Program-made: the position numbers and the translations under genes
Part shown: one piece after another, positions 54,282 through 63,855 of the stretch
Layout: each line of letters starts with the position of its first letter
Numbering within the stretch: position 1 is the first letter of the stretch
Assembly: GCA_963777855.1 (NCBI GenBank)
Contig: CAVZRW010000017.1
Coordinates: 1 to 64,000, forward strand
Source: Prado023 sp963777855
GTDB taxonomy: Bacteria > Actinomycetota > Actinomycetes > S36-B12 > CAIYMF01
Direction: 5' to 3'
DNA length: 64,000 nt
The notes under the pieces: model-generated
Databases searched by the model: none
What the model saw: only the letters and a program-made list of their open reading frames with translations
Told to the model about the DNA's origin: nothing

Positions 54282-54340
54282 GCGCAGTCACCCCCTGTTC
54301 GACGATGGGGTGACCTTCGCCGGTGACCTCCCAGGAGGGG

Positions 54341-54706
54341 TCAGTGGAAGGAGTCGCCGCAGGCGCACGAGCCCGTGGCGTTCGGATTGTCGATGGTGAA
54401 GCCCTGCTTCTCGATCGAGTCGACGAAGTCGATCGTGGCGCCCATCAGGTACGGGGCACTCATCCGGTCCACGACGACGCCCACGCCGTCGAAGTCCTTG
54501 ACGACGTCGCCGTCGAGGCTGCGCTCGTCGAAGAAGAGCTGGTAGCGCAGGCCCGAGCAGCCACCGGGCTGGACGGCCACGCGCAGCGACAGGTCGGTGC
54601 GGCCCTCGGCCTCGAGCAGGGTGCGCACCTTGTCGGCAGCGGTCGAGGTGAGCACGACCCCGTCGCTGACAGGGGTGGTGGTCTCGGTGGTGGTGTCGGC
54701 GGTCAT
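54341..54706 (-). CDS. erpA: Iron-sulfur cluster insertion protein (ErpA/IscA family)
   Basis: 121 residues. A-type carrier with the three conserved cysteines, PGGCSGLRYQL and GSCACGDSF. It passes [4Fe-4S] or [2Fe-2S] clusters to apoproteins such as NadA, encoded nearby. The N-terminal 18 residues are Thr-rich and variable. One of the few intact genes of the 51.5-60.6 kb segment. Divergent from nothing; the kinase gene lies downstream. Confidence 0.93.
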   Translation of the reverse strand: MTADTTTETTTPVSDGVVLTSTAADKVRTLLEAEGRTDLSLRVAVQPGGCSGLRYQLFFDERSLDGDVVKDFDGVGVVVDRMSAPYLMGATIDFVDSIEKQGFTIDNPNATGSCACGDSFH

Positions 54707-54867
54707 CGGTGCCCTCCTGGTGAGCATCGTGGCGTTCTGGATCCCGGGTGAGCACCGCGCGCCCCTGCCGGGGTGTGCGACTGCGTCACATCCGGGCCAA
54801 CGCGCGCGGGGCGCGCGGGATTCCCGGTGCGCCCATGCTGACACGACTTCGCGGATCCGACCAACCG

Positions 54868-55966
54868 TCAGCGGCGCGACCACGTTCGGGCGGCGCGGGC
54901 GGCGGCGCGAGCCACCCCCTCGGCGGGGTCCTCCCCCGGGTCCGCAGCGGCGGGGAACGCCGCGGCCACGCCGGCGGCGATCCACTCCCGGCGCGCGAGG
55001 TCCACGCGCCCGGCCAGCACCACGACCGGCACGGCCCGCGCCAGGGCGGCGGCCGCCACTCCCGCCACGGCCTTGCCGCGCAGCGACTGCCAGTCGAACG
55101 CACCCTCGCCGGTCAGCACCAGGTCGACGTCGGCGAGCAGCTCGGCGATTGCCGTGGCTTCCAGCACGGTCGCGATCCCGGGCACGCGCGCGGCCCCCAG
55201 GCGCAGCATCGCCACCCCGATCCCGCCACCGGCCCCGGCACCGAGGGCGACGGCGGGGGCCTTGCCCGCGTCCGTGCGCCCGAGCAGGTGCGCCCAGTGG
55301 CGCATCGCCTCCTCGAGGGCCTCGACCTGCTGTGGGGTGGCGCCCTTCTGGGTGGCGAACCCATGGGCAGCCCCGCGCGGGCCGAGCAGGGGCACGTCGA
55401 CATCCGTGGCCACCTCGAGGGTGATCCCGTCGACGGCCGCCAGCGCATCATCGAGGTCGAGCGCCGCTAGGCGGGCAGGGCCCCGCCGCCGGCGACCAGG
55501 CCGTCGGCCGGCCGCGCGCCGAGGGCAGCCAGCAGGCCCGCCCCGCCGTCGCACGTGCCGGTTCCCCCGACGCCCAGCACGATGCGCGCCGGCACCGCCG
55601 GCCAGCGCGGCGGCGATCAGCTCGCCGACGCCACGGGTGGTCGTCCGGGTGGGGTCGCGCCGGCCCGGGGGCACCAGGTGCAGGCCGGCGGCTGCAGCGC
55701 TCTCGATCCACGCCGTGCCGTCCGCCCCGAGCAGGAACTCGGCCGTGACCGGCTCGCCGACCGGACCAGCCACGCGGCAGGTGACCAGGTCACCGCCTCC
55801 CGCCGCCGCGATCGCGGCCACGAACCCCGGCCCGCCGTCGGACAGCGGCCGCAGCACCAGATCATCGTCGGGTGCCACCTCGCCGCCAGCCCCGGGCCAT
55901 CGCCTGCGCGGCCTGCGCCGCGCTCAGCGTCCCGGTGAACGAGTCCGGACAGATCAGCACCCTCAC
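54868..55966 (-). pseudogene. Glycerate 2-kinase (GarK/GlxK family), frameshifted as read
   Basis: RVLICPDSFTGTLSAAQAAQAMARGW at the start (GTG 55966), then VAPDDDLVLRPLSDGGPGFVAAI in the next frame, and the C-terminal part (FATQKGATPQQVEALE, GAGAGGGIGVAMLRLG, LVLTGEGAFDWQSLRGK) in frame to 54868. At least three indels: an extra G near 55890, one near 55590, and a missing base near 55470. It phosphorylates glycerate. Counterpart of Rv2205c. Confidence 0.82.
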
Positions 55967-56327
55967 GCGCGAAGTCTGGCACCCCCTGGACGTCCCCATC
56001 GCCCCTGCGCGCCCGCCGCCCACCGGCCCCTGCAGGACCACGTGGCAGATCCATCCAGGTCCCGCCACCCGGACCTGGATGCATCCAAACCCGCTGGCCG
56101 GTGTGCCCGTCGATCTTGGAGTGATCCGAGCGGAGCCCACAACCGGCAACACGGGTATGCCACCACGCGTGCCCCGGGGTCCACCAAGGACCGCAGCCCC
56201 TCGACTGGCGGACTCCCCGCCTCTGCCCCGGGGTCCTTGCTCCGGGGTCGAGGGTGTGCGGAAACGGGCGGGTGAGGCGGACCTTGTGGAACGATGGGAG
56301 CCCGCTGCACGAGGAGGAACGCCCGCG
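55967..56327. other. Intergenic region between glycerate kinase and nadA with hairpin
   Basis: 361 bases between divergent genes. A perfect 10-bp stem (56053-56062 with 56071-56080, eight-base loop) sits in the left half, and GCCCCGGGGTCC-type words repeat near 56170-56255. Promoters of both genes must lie here. AGGAGGAAC precedes the nadA ATG. No gene seen. Confidence 0.6.
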
Positions 56328-57540
56328 ATGACCGACACGGCTGCCTGGACCGAGCCGCAACCGACGCCGCTGGCACTCCTGCTGCTCGGCCAGGGTGCCG
56401 ACCCGGACACGGAGAAGGGCGTGGAGTGCCCGGGCGCGCTGCCCGCGGCCTCGGATCCCGACCTCGTCGCGCGCGCCAGGGCGGCGCGCGAGGCGCTTGG
56501 CTCGCGGGTCTTCATCCTCGGCCACCACTACCAGCGCGACGAGGTCATCGCAGTTCGCCGACGTCACCGGCGACTCGTTCAAGCTCGCCCGCGAGGCCGC
56601 CGCCCGGCCCGAGGCGGAGTTCATCGTGTTCTGCGGCGTGCACTTCATGGCCGAGAGCGCCGACATCCTCACCTCGGCCCAGCAGCAGGTGATCCTGCCG
56701 GACCTCGCCGCGGGCTGCTCGATGGCCGACATGGCCGAGATCGGCCAGGTCGAGGACGCCTGGGAGCGCTTCGTCGACGCCGGCCTGGCCGAGGACACGA
56801 TCCCCGTCACCTACATGAACTCCACCGCCGCGATCAAGGCGTTCACCGGCCGCAACGGCGGCACGGTCTGCACCTCGAGCAACGCCCGACAGAGCCTCGA
56901 GTGGGCCTTCGAGCAGGGCCGACGCGCAGTGCTCTTCCTGCCCGACCAGCACCTCGGGCGCAACACCGCCGTCCTGCGAGCTGGGCCTGGCCCTGGACGA
57001 CTGCGTGCTGTACGACCCGCACAAGCCCGGCGGCGGCCTGACCGCCGAGCAGCTGCGCGACGCCGAGGATGATCCTGTGGCGCGGGCACTGCTCGGTGCA
57101 CGGCCGGTTCACCGCGGAGGTCGTCGACGAGGTCCGCGCGCGGATCCCGGGCGTCAACGTCCTCGTGCACCCGGAGTGCCGGCACGAGGTGGTGCCGCAA
57201 GGCCGACCTCGTCGGGCTCCACCGAGTTCATCATCAAGACGCTCGACGCCGCCGAGCCCGGCATCGTCGTGGGCGATCGGCACCGAGCTGAACCTGGTCC
57301 AGCCGCCTGGCCAACGCCCACCCCGACAAGCAGATCGCTTCCTCGACCGCACGGTCTGCTACTGCTCGACGATGAACCGCATCGACCTGCCGCACCTGGT
57401 CTGGGCGCTGGAGAACCTCGCCGCGGGCAGTGTCGTCAACCGGATCACCGTCGACCCGGAGACCGCGCACTGGGCCCGGGTCGCCCTCGACCGGATGCTC
57501 GCCCTGCCCGGCGTCGGCGCCACCCCGACGACCGGACTGA
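56328..57540 (+). pseudogene. nadA: Quinolinate synthase, multiply frameshifted as read
   Basis: NadA condenses iminoaspartate with DHAP using a [4Fe-4S] cluster. Order: FILGHHYQRDEV, FADVTGDSFKLAREAA, FCGVHFMAESADIL, VILPDLAAGCSMADM, SNARQSLEWAFEQG, LGLALDDCVLYDPH, MILWRGHCSVHGRFTAEVV, VLVHPECRHEVV, DRTVCYCSTMNRIDLPHL. Cluster cysteines lie in AAGCS, HPECRHE and the VCYCST region. At least seven single-base insertions (about 56551, 56978, 57065, 57191, 57218, 57273, 57310) and one deletion (57329) are needed. The stop is probably TGA near 57538. Confidence 0.85.
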
Positions 57541-57566
57541 ACCCGACGCCGGACTGGACACCGCCC

Positions 57567-58138
57567 CTAGAGCCCGGGCGCCCCCCACACGGGGAACCAT
57601 CGGCCGAGGTCGCGCTCGACGGCGAGCTCGTGGCGCAGCAGGTCGCGGACCTGCAGCTCGAGCATCGTTGTCGCGCGTCTGCCCGGCCAGCGGGGCGAAC
57701 GGGTAGAACGTGCCCTGCTTGAACAGGTAGACCATGGCCAACGGCGCGGCCTGCGGGCCGCGGAAGCCGACGATCGCGCACAGCAGCTGCGGGCCGAACC
57801 CGCTGTCCTGCAGGCTCAGGTTGACCGCGTGCAGGTCGGTGACCAGCGCGGCGACGTCGGCCGGCTCGGTGCGCACGACCAGCCACGTGTAGCCGTACTG
57901 GTCGGCGGTGACCTCCACGGCCGGATTGCCGGATGCGGCCGAGCAGCGCCTCGATGTCGGCCTGCACCGCGGCGAACGCCCGACCCTCGGGCACCCGGAA
58001 GGCCACCGCCCCGGAGCCGGTCGGCTCGAAGCCGAGGCTGACCGAGAGGGTGATGGCCGCGGAGGGCAGGCCGAAGATGGCGTCGAGGTCCGGGCGCGCC
58101 GGCTTGCTGCGGCCCATGATCGAGTCGAACAGGCCCAT
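57567..58138 (-). pseudogene. pspAB: PspA-associated protein PspAB, frameshifted as read
   Basis: MGLFDSIMGRSKPARPDLDAIF, PSAAITLSVSLGFEPTGSG, AVQADIEALLG, YGYTWLVVRTEPADVAALV, SGFGPQLLCAIVGF, YLFKQGTFYPFAP and LGRWFPVWGAPGL cover the known actinobacterial PspAB protein; the last ends at TAG 57567. At least three indels. It follows htpX and pspA, the usual actinobacterial membrane-stress set. Confidence 0.82.
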
Positions 58139-58144
58139 GCTCGA

Positions 58145-59054
58145 CCCTGCCGGCCGAGCTGGGCGGAGATGCGTGGCCAGCTGCTCGAGGCGCTTCTCCA
58201 GCGGCGGGTGCGTCGAGAACAGGGCGGCCATCGACTGCCTGCCGCCGAAGCGCCGGGGCGATGAAGAACGCGTTGAGCGACTCCTCCGCCCGCAGGTCGT
58301 CGGTCGGGATCGCGGCCATCTCCCCGGTCATCTTCTGCAGGGCGCGAGCCGAGCGCGGCCGGTCGACCCGTGAGCAGGGCCCCGGTCCGGTCGGCCGACA
58401 GCTCGCGGTAGCGCGACAGCATCCGGGTCAGCAGGAAGCTGATGGCGTAGACGATGATCGACACGACCATGATGATCAGGAAGCCCAGCGCGCCGTTGGC
58501 GTCGCGAGTCGCGCCGGCGGAACAGCCCGCCCCACATCCACGACCGGGTCAGCAACCCGGCCAGCACGCCCGACGAACGACGCGATGGTCATCACCATCA
58601 CGTCGCGATGGGCCACGTGGGACAGCTCGTGGGAGAGCACGCCCTCGAGCTCCTCGGCGTCGAGGCGGCGCAGCAGCCCGGTGGTCACGCAGACCACCGC
58701 ACGCTTCGCGCTGCGGCCGGTGGCGAAGGCGTTGGGCATGTCGGTCTGGGCGATCGCCACCCGTCGGCTTGGGCATGTCGGCCATCGCGCACAGCCGGTC
58801 GATGATGCCGTGCAGCTGCGGGCGCCTGCTCGGGGGTGACGGTGCGCGCGCCCATCGAGAACAGCGCGACCCGGTCGGAGAAGTACCACTGGCAGAACGC
58901 GGATCCGCCGGCGATCAGCAGCACGAACGTCGTGCCCGCGCCGGCGTACGATCAGCACGCCCATCAGCACGACGTAGAGCAGGCCCAGGACGAACATCGT
59001 CCCGCCCATGCGCGCCGTCAGACCCGGATCGGGTGCGTACCTGTTGCGTGCCAT
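58145..59054 (-). pseudogene. htpX: HtpX-like membrane zinc metalloprotease, frameshifted as read
   Basis: ATG 59054 opens MARNRYAPDPGLTARMGG and a membrane segment. Later frames give TDMPNAFATGRS, VVCVTTGLLRRLDAEELEGVLSHELSHVAHRDVMVM with the zinc HExxH (HELSH), YRELSADRTGALLTG (third ligand region), and FSTHPPLEKRLEQLA. At least five shifts. HtpX degrades misfolded membrane proteins and is often encoded beside PspA in actinomycetes. The exact end is uncertain. Confidence 0.83.
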
Positions 59055-59118
59055 CTCGGCCGCCTCGCGCCTTCCTGTGGTGCTGGTCCTCGGTTCGCCG
59101 AGGGGTGGTTGTCCGGGG

Positions 59119-59963
59119 CTACGGCGCGGTCGGCTCGGCCGGCGGGGCCGGCGCCGCAGCCGGAGCCTGCTCCTCGGCCAGGATCGCCTCGACCGGCTCG
59201 GGAGCCGCGCCGACGGCCGGCGCACCTGCCGCGGCACCTGCCACCGCAGCAGTCGCGGCGGGGCCGCCGCCGAGCTGCGCGCGCATCGCGGCGAGCTCGG
59301 CCTCCACCTGGTTGTCGGCAGCCATCCGCTCCAGCTCGACGGTCAGCGAGTCCTTGCCGCCGGGCACCGTCGAGCGCCCCGGTGGCCATGAGCTCCTCGA
59401 TCGCGCCGGCGCGGGCCTGCATCTGGGCGGTGCTGTCCTCGGCGCGCTGGATGGCCATGCCCACGTCGCCGAGTTCGGTCGGAGATCCCGGTGAACGCCT
59501 CGTTGATGCGCACCTGGGCCTCGGCCGCCGAGTAGGTGGCCTTGATGGTCTCCTTCTGCGTGCGGAACGCCTCGACCTTGGCCTGCAGCTGCTGGGAGGC
59601 CAGCGTGAGCTTCTGCTCCTGCGCGGTGAGCTGCTCGAGCTGCACGTGCAGGTCGTTGATCTGCTGGGCGATCGTGCCCTTGCGGATCAGCGCCTCGCGG
59701 GCCAGGTCCTCACGACCGCCCGCCAGGGCCGCGCGGGCCTGGTCGTCGAGCTTGCTCAGCTGCTTGTCCAAGCCGGCGATCTGCAGCTCGACGCGCTTGC
59801 GGCTGGTGGCCACATCGGCCACCCCGCGGCGCACCTTCTGCAGCATCTCCAGCTGCTTCTCGTACGAGTAGTCCAACGTCTGCGCGGGGTTCTCGGCCTT
59901 GTCGAGGGCGGCGTTCGCCTTCGACGAGAAGATCAACTTGAACCGCTGCCACATCCCGGCCAT
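59119..59963 (-). pseudogene. pspA: Phage-shock protein A / IM30 homologue, frameshifted as read
   Basis: MAGMWQRFKLIFSSKANAALDKAENPAQTLDYSYEKQ opens the PspA coiled coil, which continues to about residue 165. An extra C near 59476 and an extra G near 59369 shift the frame; removing both gives 280 residues ending in an Ala/Pro-rich tail. PspA polymers protect the membrane. It is followed by htpX and pspAB on the same strand. Confidence 0.87.
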
Positions 59964-60053
59964 GGTCTCCCGATCACTTTCCTGCCCCTGGCGGCAATCC
60001 CCGCCGATCCACTCCAGCCTAATGCCACCGCCGCGACCACGTACCCTGTGCAC

Positions 60054-60684
60054 GTGAGCTTCCTGTCCCGCAAGCAGCCTGCCGAGGTCGTCACCGCACC
60101 GGATCCGACGACGCCGGAGACCCCCGTCGGCAAGGGCCGGCCCACGCCGAGCCGCAAGGAGGCCGAGGCCCAGCGCAAGCAGACGCTGAAGGTGCCCTCA
60201 GACCCCAAGGAGGCCAAGAAGGCCGCCAAGGCCCGTGCGGCCGAGGAGCGCGCGGCTGCGCGGGCAGCACTGCTGGCCGGCGACGAGAGCGGCCTGCCTG
60301 CCCGCGACGCGGGCGAGGTCAAGCGATTCGTGCGCGACTACGTCGACGGTCGCTGGGCTGCCGCCGAGCTGTTCCTGCCCCTGGCGCTGGTCGTGCTGGT
60401 CATGGGGTTCCTTCCGCTGCCCGACGCCCAGCGGATCGTGTCGAGCCTCTGGCTGGTTCTGATCCTGGTGATGATCGTGGACACCACGATGCTCATGTGG
60501 CGCCTGGACCGCGAGCTCAGCCGCCGCTGGCCGGACAAGGCCGACCGCAAGGGGGCAGTCGCTCTACGGCCTCATGCGGGTGCTGCAGCTGCGTCGGCTG
60601 CGCCTGCCCCCGCCGCGGGTGCGCCCCGGCGGTCGACCCGTGAAGCAGAAGGCTCCGAAGGCCCCCAAGGCCCCCAAGGCCTGA
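60054..60684 (+). pseudogene. DUF3043 membrane protein, frameshifted as read
   Basis: Starts at GTG 60054. The N-terminal half is charged (GRPTPSRKEAEAQRK, then Ala/Lys/Glu helix), followed by FVRDYVDGRWAAAELFLPLALVVLVMG and a second membrane segment, typical of DUF3043. A run of five G near 60550 has one base too many; the next frame continues YGLMRVLQLRRLRLPPPRV to TGA at 60684, giving 209 residues. Function unknown. It is divergent from pspA across 90 bases. Confidence 0.82.
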
Positions 60685-60746
60685 TCTGCCCGCGCAGCGC
60701 GGCCGGCGAGGTGGCCTGTGTCAGCCACGGGGCCTAGGGTCGGGCC

Positions 60747-61745
60747 ATGGAACATCGACGCCTCGGAAGCAGCGGGCTGTGGGTCAGTGAGATCGCCTAC
60801 GGCAACTGGTTGACCCACGCCTCGCAGGTGGCCGAGGAGGCCGCCACCGCCTGCGTCCACGCCGCCCTGGATGCCGGCATCACGACCTTCGACACCGCCG
60901 ACGTCTACGCCCAGACCGGCGCGGAGGCCGTGCTCGGCCGCGCGCTGGCCGGCCAGCGCCGCGAGGGCCTGGAGATCCTGACGAAGGTCTACTGGCCGAC
61001 CGGTCCGGGCCGCAACGATCGCGGGCTGTCGCGCAAGCACATCATGGAGTCCCTGCACGGGTCGCTGCGCCGGCTGCAGACCGACTACGTCGACGTCTAC
61101 CAGGCCCACCGCTTCGACCACTTCACCCCCCTGGAGGAGACCCTCGGCGCGTTCGACGACCTGATCCGGCAGGGCAAGGTCCTCTACATCGGGGTCTCGG
61201 AGTGGCGGGCCGAGGAGATCCGCGCCGCACTGACCCTGGCCGAGGAGATGGGCCTGGACCGCATCATCAGCAACCAGCCCCAGTACTCGATGCTGTGGCG
61301 GGTCATCGAGGCCGAGGTCGTGCCGGTGTGCGAGGCCGCCGGCATCGGCCAGGTCGTGTGGTCGCCCATGGCCCAGGGGGTGCTGACCGGCAAGTACCTG
61401 CCCGGGGCACCGATCCCCGAGGGCTCGCGGGCCTCCGACGAGACCGGCGCGGGCTTCATCCGCGCCTGGCTGGCCGACGACGTGCTGACCCGGGTTCAGG
61501 CGCTGCGCCCCCTGGCCGAGGAGGCGGGGCTCAGCATGGCGCAGATGGCTGTCGCGTGGGTGCTGGGCAACCCGAACGTCTCCGCCGCGATCGTGGGGGC
61601 CTCCCGGCCCGAGCAGCTCGAGGACTCCGTGCGCGCCAGCGGCGTGGTGCTCGACGACGACCTGCGGGCCGCAATCGACGAGGTGCTCGGGGAGGCGGTC
61701 GTGCGCGACGCCGAGCGCACGCAGTCCCCCGCAGAGCGGCCCTGA
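60747..61745 (+). CDS. Aldo/keto reductase (Kv-beta-like subfamily)
   Basis: 332 residues. Catalytic tetrad: Asp and Tyr in TFDTADVYAQ, Lys in LTKVYWP, His in YQAHRFDH; NADPH contacts in VVWSPMAQGVLTGKY and IVGASRPEQL. The Kv-channel beta subunit-like group reduces aldehydes and ketones of unknown nature. Intact, which marks the right border of the frameshifted segment. Confidence 0.92.
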   Translation: MEHRRLGSSGLWVSEIAYGNWLTHASQVAEEAATACVHAALDAGITTFDTADVYAQTGAEAVLGRALAGQRREGLEILTKVYWPTGPGRNDRGLSRKHIMESLHGSLRRLQTDYVDVYQAHRFDHFTPLEETLGAFDDLIRQGKVLYIGVSEWRAEEIRAALTLAEEMGLDRIISNQPQYSMLWRVIEAEVVPVCEAAGIGQVVWSPMAQGVLTGKYLPGAPIPEGSRASDETGAGFIRAWLADDVLTRVQALRPLAEEAGLSMAQMAVAWVLGNPNVSAAIVGASRPEQLEDSVRASGVVLDDDLRAAIDEVLGEAVVRDAERTQSPAERP

Positions 61746-61761
61746 GGGCGGTGAGGGTGCG

Positions 61762-61974
61762 ATGAGCTGGACCTGGCAGTACCACCTCTCCGCCGGGGCG
61801 CAGGTGGGCGACGACGCGCGCGAGGTCGCCTCGGGGTTCCCCAGCCAGGCCGAGGCCGAGTCCTGGGTGGGCGAGGTGTGGCGGGACCTGCTCGAGTCGG
61901 GCGTGGACGCGGTGAGCCTCTACGAGGACGGACGGTTGGTCTACGGCCCGATGAGCCTGCACCCAGCCGAGTAG
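61762..61974 (+). CDS. Small conserved hypothetical protein
   Basis: 70 residues: WTWQYHLSAGAQV, FPSQAEAESWVGEVWRDLLESGVDAVSLYEDGRLVYGPMSL. The pattern of short acidic, Trp-containing proteins is familiar from many actinomycetes. It follows the aldo/keto reductase by 16 bases and is probably cotranscribed. Function unknown. Confidence 0.78.
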   Translation: MSWTWQYHLSAGAQVGDDAREVASGFPSQAEAESWVGEVWRDLLESGVDAVSLYEDGRLVYGPMSLHPAE

Positions 61975-61992
61975 GGGCACGCGGTCGAGCAG

Positions 61993-62193
61993 TCAACGCC
62001 CGGACTGCTCGACCTGGAACTCCGTCCGGGCCTGGCAGTGCCCGGTCGCTGGGACGCTGCGCTGATCCCCGCTGGCGATGTTCTCGCAGACCAGGTCGGC
62101 CGCCTCCGGGGCTGGGAGCGCCGAGCCCTGGGCCACGAGGATGGTGGTCGCCACGAGGCCTCCCGCGGCGATGGAGAGTGTCAGGACGGCCAT
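61993..62193 (-). CDS. Small exported or membrane-anchored protein under an iron box
   Basis: 66 residues. A hydrophobic N-terminus (MAVLTLSIAAGGLVATTILV) is followed by a short mature part with two cysteines (LVCENIASG, TGHCQART) that could form a disulfide. No family recognised. An IdeR/DtxR-type box lies 51 bases upstream, so synthesis is probably induced when iron is low. Confidence 0.55.
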   Translation of the reverse strand: MAVLTLSIAAGGLVATTILVAQGSALPAPEAADLVCENIASGDQRSVPATGHCQARTEFQVEQSGR

Positions 62194-62243
62194 GTGATCA
62201 CCGGGCCCGTTCCGAGGGGGCCACAGTGGCACCCCGTCGCCGA

Positions 62244-62262
62244 CGAGGTTAGCCTCACCTAA
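62244..62262. promoter_or_regulatory. IdeR/DtxR-type iron box
   Basis: CGAGGTTAGCCTCACCTAA matches the 19-base consensus TTAGGTTAGSCTAACCTAA at 16 positions. On the minus strand it reads TTAGGTGAGGCTAACCTCG and overlaps a plausible -10. It faces the small exported protein; the macrodomain gene ends 50 bases to its right. Confidence 0.72.
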
Positions 62263-62311
62263 TCGGGCGCACCAGGACCCGTGGGGGTATCCGGCCGGGG
62301 CACCCAGCCGG

Positions 62312-62833
62312 TCAGCCGACCTCGAGGCCCAGGTCACGAGCTGCCGCCCGGAACGCCTCGAGGTCGGCCACCGAGAACAGCACGAAGGTGACGTCGAGAT
62401 CCCGGGCCTCGCTGGCCGCCGCGAGGGCGATCGGCGCCGCCTCTGCCACCGGGTAGCCGTACACGCCCGTGGAGATGGCCGGGAACGCCACCGACCGCGC
62501 CCCGAGCTCCCGTGCCACCACCAGGCAGGAGTGATGCGCCCGGGCGAGCTGCACCGCATCCTGGGGGTCGCCGCGGTACCGGGGCCCGACGGTGTGGACG
62601 ACCCACCGGGCGGGCAGCCGGCCCGCGGTGGTGGCCACCGCGTCACCGACCGGCAGCCCCTCGCGCAGCGCGCCGGCACGCAGCGCGCGGCACTCGCGCA
62701 GGATCGCCGGCCCGCCCGCACGGTGGATCGCGCCGTCCACTCCCCCACCGCCGAGCAGCCCCGAGTTGGCCGCGTTGACGATCACGTCCACCACGGCCGT
62801 GGTGATGTCCCCGAGCTCCAGCCGAACGCCCAT
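62312..62833 (-). CDS. Macrodomain protein (O-acetyl-ADP-ribose deacetylase type)
   Basis: 173 residues, a single MacroD-type domain. VDVIVNAANSGLLGGGGVDGAIHRAGG and AFPAISTGVYGYP are the ADP-ribose-binding loops with the catalytic Asn and Asp. It removes ADP-ribose or acetyl groups from proteins or O-acetyl-ADP-ribose. Divergent from the cobalamin riboswitch leader. Confidence 0.92.
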   Translation of the reverse strand: MGVRLELGDITTAVVDVIVNAANSGLLGGGGVDGAIHRAGGPAILRECRALRAGALREGLPVGDAVATTAGRLPARWVVHTVGPRYRGDPQDAVQLARAHHSCLVVARELGARSVAFPAISTGVYGYPVAEAAPIALAAASEARDLDVTFVLFSVADLEAFRAAARDLGLEVG

Positions 62834-62894
62834 GCCTGCAGTCTGGCGCGGACCGGCCACTGGTCGGGAGCCGAGCTGGCCATGGGCTAGTCTG

Positions 62895-63078
62895 GCCGGG
62901 CATCCACAGTTCGAAGTCCAGGGGAAGCCGGTGCGAATCCGGCGCTGTCCCGCAACCGTGAGCCCTCGGGCGAGTCGGAGCACCTGGCGGGCTGAGGGGC
63001 TCCAATGAACCGTCCGAGGACGACGGTGGAGCCCGGACGGGCAGGAGCCCTGACGGACCCACCTTCACCTGGGCCTGA
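62895..63078 (+). ncRNA. Cobalamin (B12) riboswitch and expression platform
   Basis: GGGGAAGCCGGTGCGAATCC (62921-62940) continuing GGCGCTGTCCCGCAACCGTGA matches the B12 box and core almost exactly; the P-helix element GAGTCGGAGCACCTGGCG follows (62972-62989). Downstream, GGGGCTCC (62996-63003) can pair with 63028-63034, and CCGTCC (63010-63015) with 63035-63040, possible alternative folds for control. It precedes the SCO2322-type and ECF transporter genes, so B12 should repress cobalt or cobalamin uptake. Confidence 0.93.
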
Positions 63079-63093
63079 ATGAAGGGCACACCG

Positions 63094-63852
63094 GTGAACA
63101 CCACCACCTACCGCGGCACCCGCGCCGCTCCCCGCATCACCACCGGCCAGTCCGCGCTGTGGGGCCTGACCGCCCTGCTGGCCGGGCTGCTGGCCACCCT
63201 GACCCTGGCCTCCCCGGCGAGCGCCACCGCCTACCGGTACTGGTCGTACTGGCAGGGCGCCTCCGGCACCTGGGTCGCGGCCCAGACCGGCCCGGGCGAC
63301 TACGACGTCGTGGACCAGGACGTGCAGGGCTGGCGCTTCGGCATCACCGCCGACTCACCCGGCCAGGCGCCCGACAACACCCCCGACTTCGCCGCACTGT
63401 GCCCGGACCTCGCCTCGGGCAGCGCACCTGCCGGCCAGCTGCGCGTCGCCGTGGTGATCGATGCCGGCTTCGTCGCCGACGCCCCGACCGGCCAGACCCC
63501 ACCCGCGGACTCAGTCTCGTGCGTGACCGTGCCGGAGGGCTCGACCGGGAACCAGGCCCTGGCCGCGGCCGCCGAGGTCAGCGACCAGGGCGGCCTGGTC
63601 TGCGCGGTCAACGGCTACCCGACCGACGAGTGCGCGGCCGAGGTCTCCGATGCCGATGCCGCCACCGCCGCCGCTGCCGCGGCGACCGAGCCCGCCAACC
63701 CGGCGGCCGTCGGTGCGCCGGCCAGCGCGCCCGCGACCGACTCCAGCAGCGGCCCGGGTGCCATCCTCTGGGTGGGGCTGGCCGCGGTGGTCGCGCTCCT
63801 CGTCGGCGTGCTGCTGGCCAGCCGCCGGCGCTCCGAGCAGCCGCAGCAGTAG
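63094..63852 (+). CDS. SCO2322-family exported protein of an ECF (cobalt/B12-related) transporter locus
   Basis: 252 residues from GTG 63094 (GAAGGG upstream); ATG 63079 is an alternative. A signal peptide (ALWGLTALLAGLLATLTLASPASA) precedes a domain beginning YRYWSYWQGASGTWV, the SCO2322 hallmark, and an Ala-rich linker leads to a C-terminal membrane helix and RRR anchor. In Streptomyces such genes sit beside ECF transporter genes under B12 riboswitches. Probable extracytoplasmic partner; its ligand is unproven. Confidence 0.85.
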   Translation: MNTTTYRGTRAAPRITTGQSALWGLTALLAGLLATLTLASPASATAYRYWSYWQGASGTWVAAQTGPGDYDVVDQDVQGWRFGITADSPGQAPDNTPDFAALCPDLASGSAPAGQLRVAVVIDAGFVADAPTGQTPPADSVSCVTVPEGSTGNQALAAAAEVSDQGGLVCAVNGYPTDECAAEVSDADAATAAAAAATEPANPAAVGAPASAPATDSSSGPGAILWVGLAAVVALLVGVLLASRRRSEQPQQ

Positions 63853-63855
63853 TCC

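Noticed and set aside
51112..60684. Programmed frameshifting as an explanation for the broken genes
   Set aside because: Shifts occur at unrelated sites, up to eight per gene, without slippery heptamers or a shared structure; sequence error is simpler.
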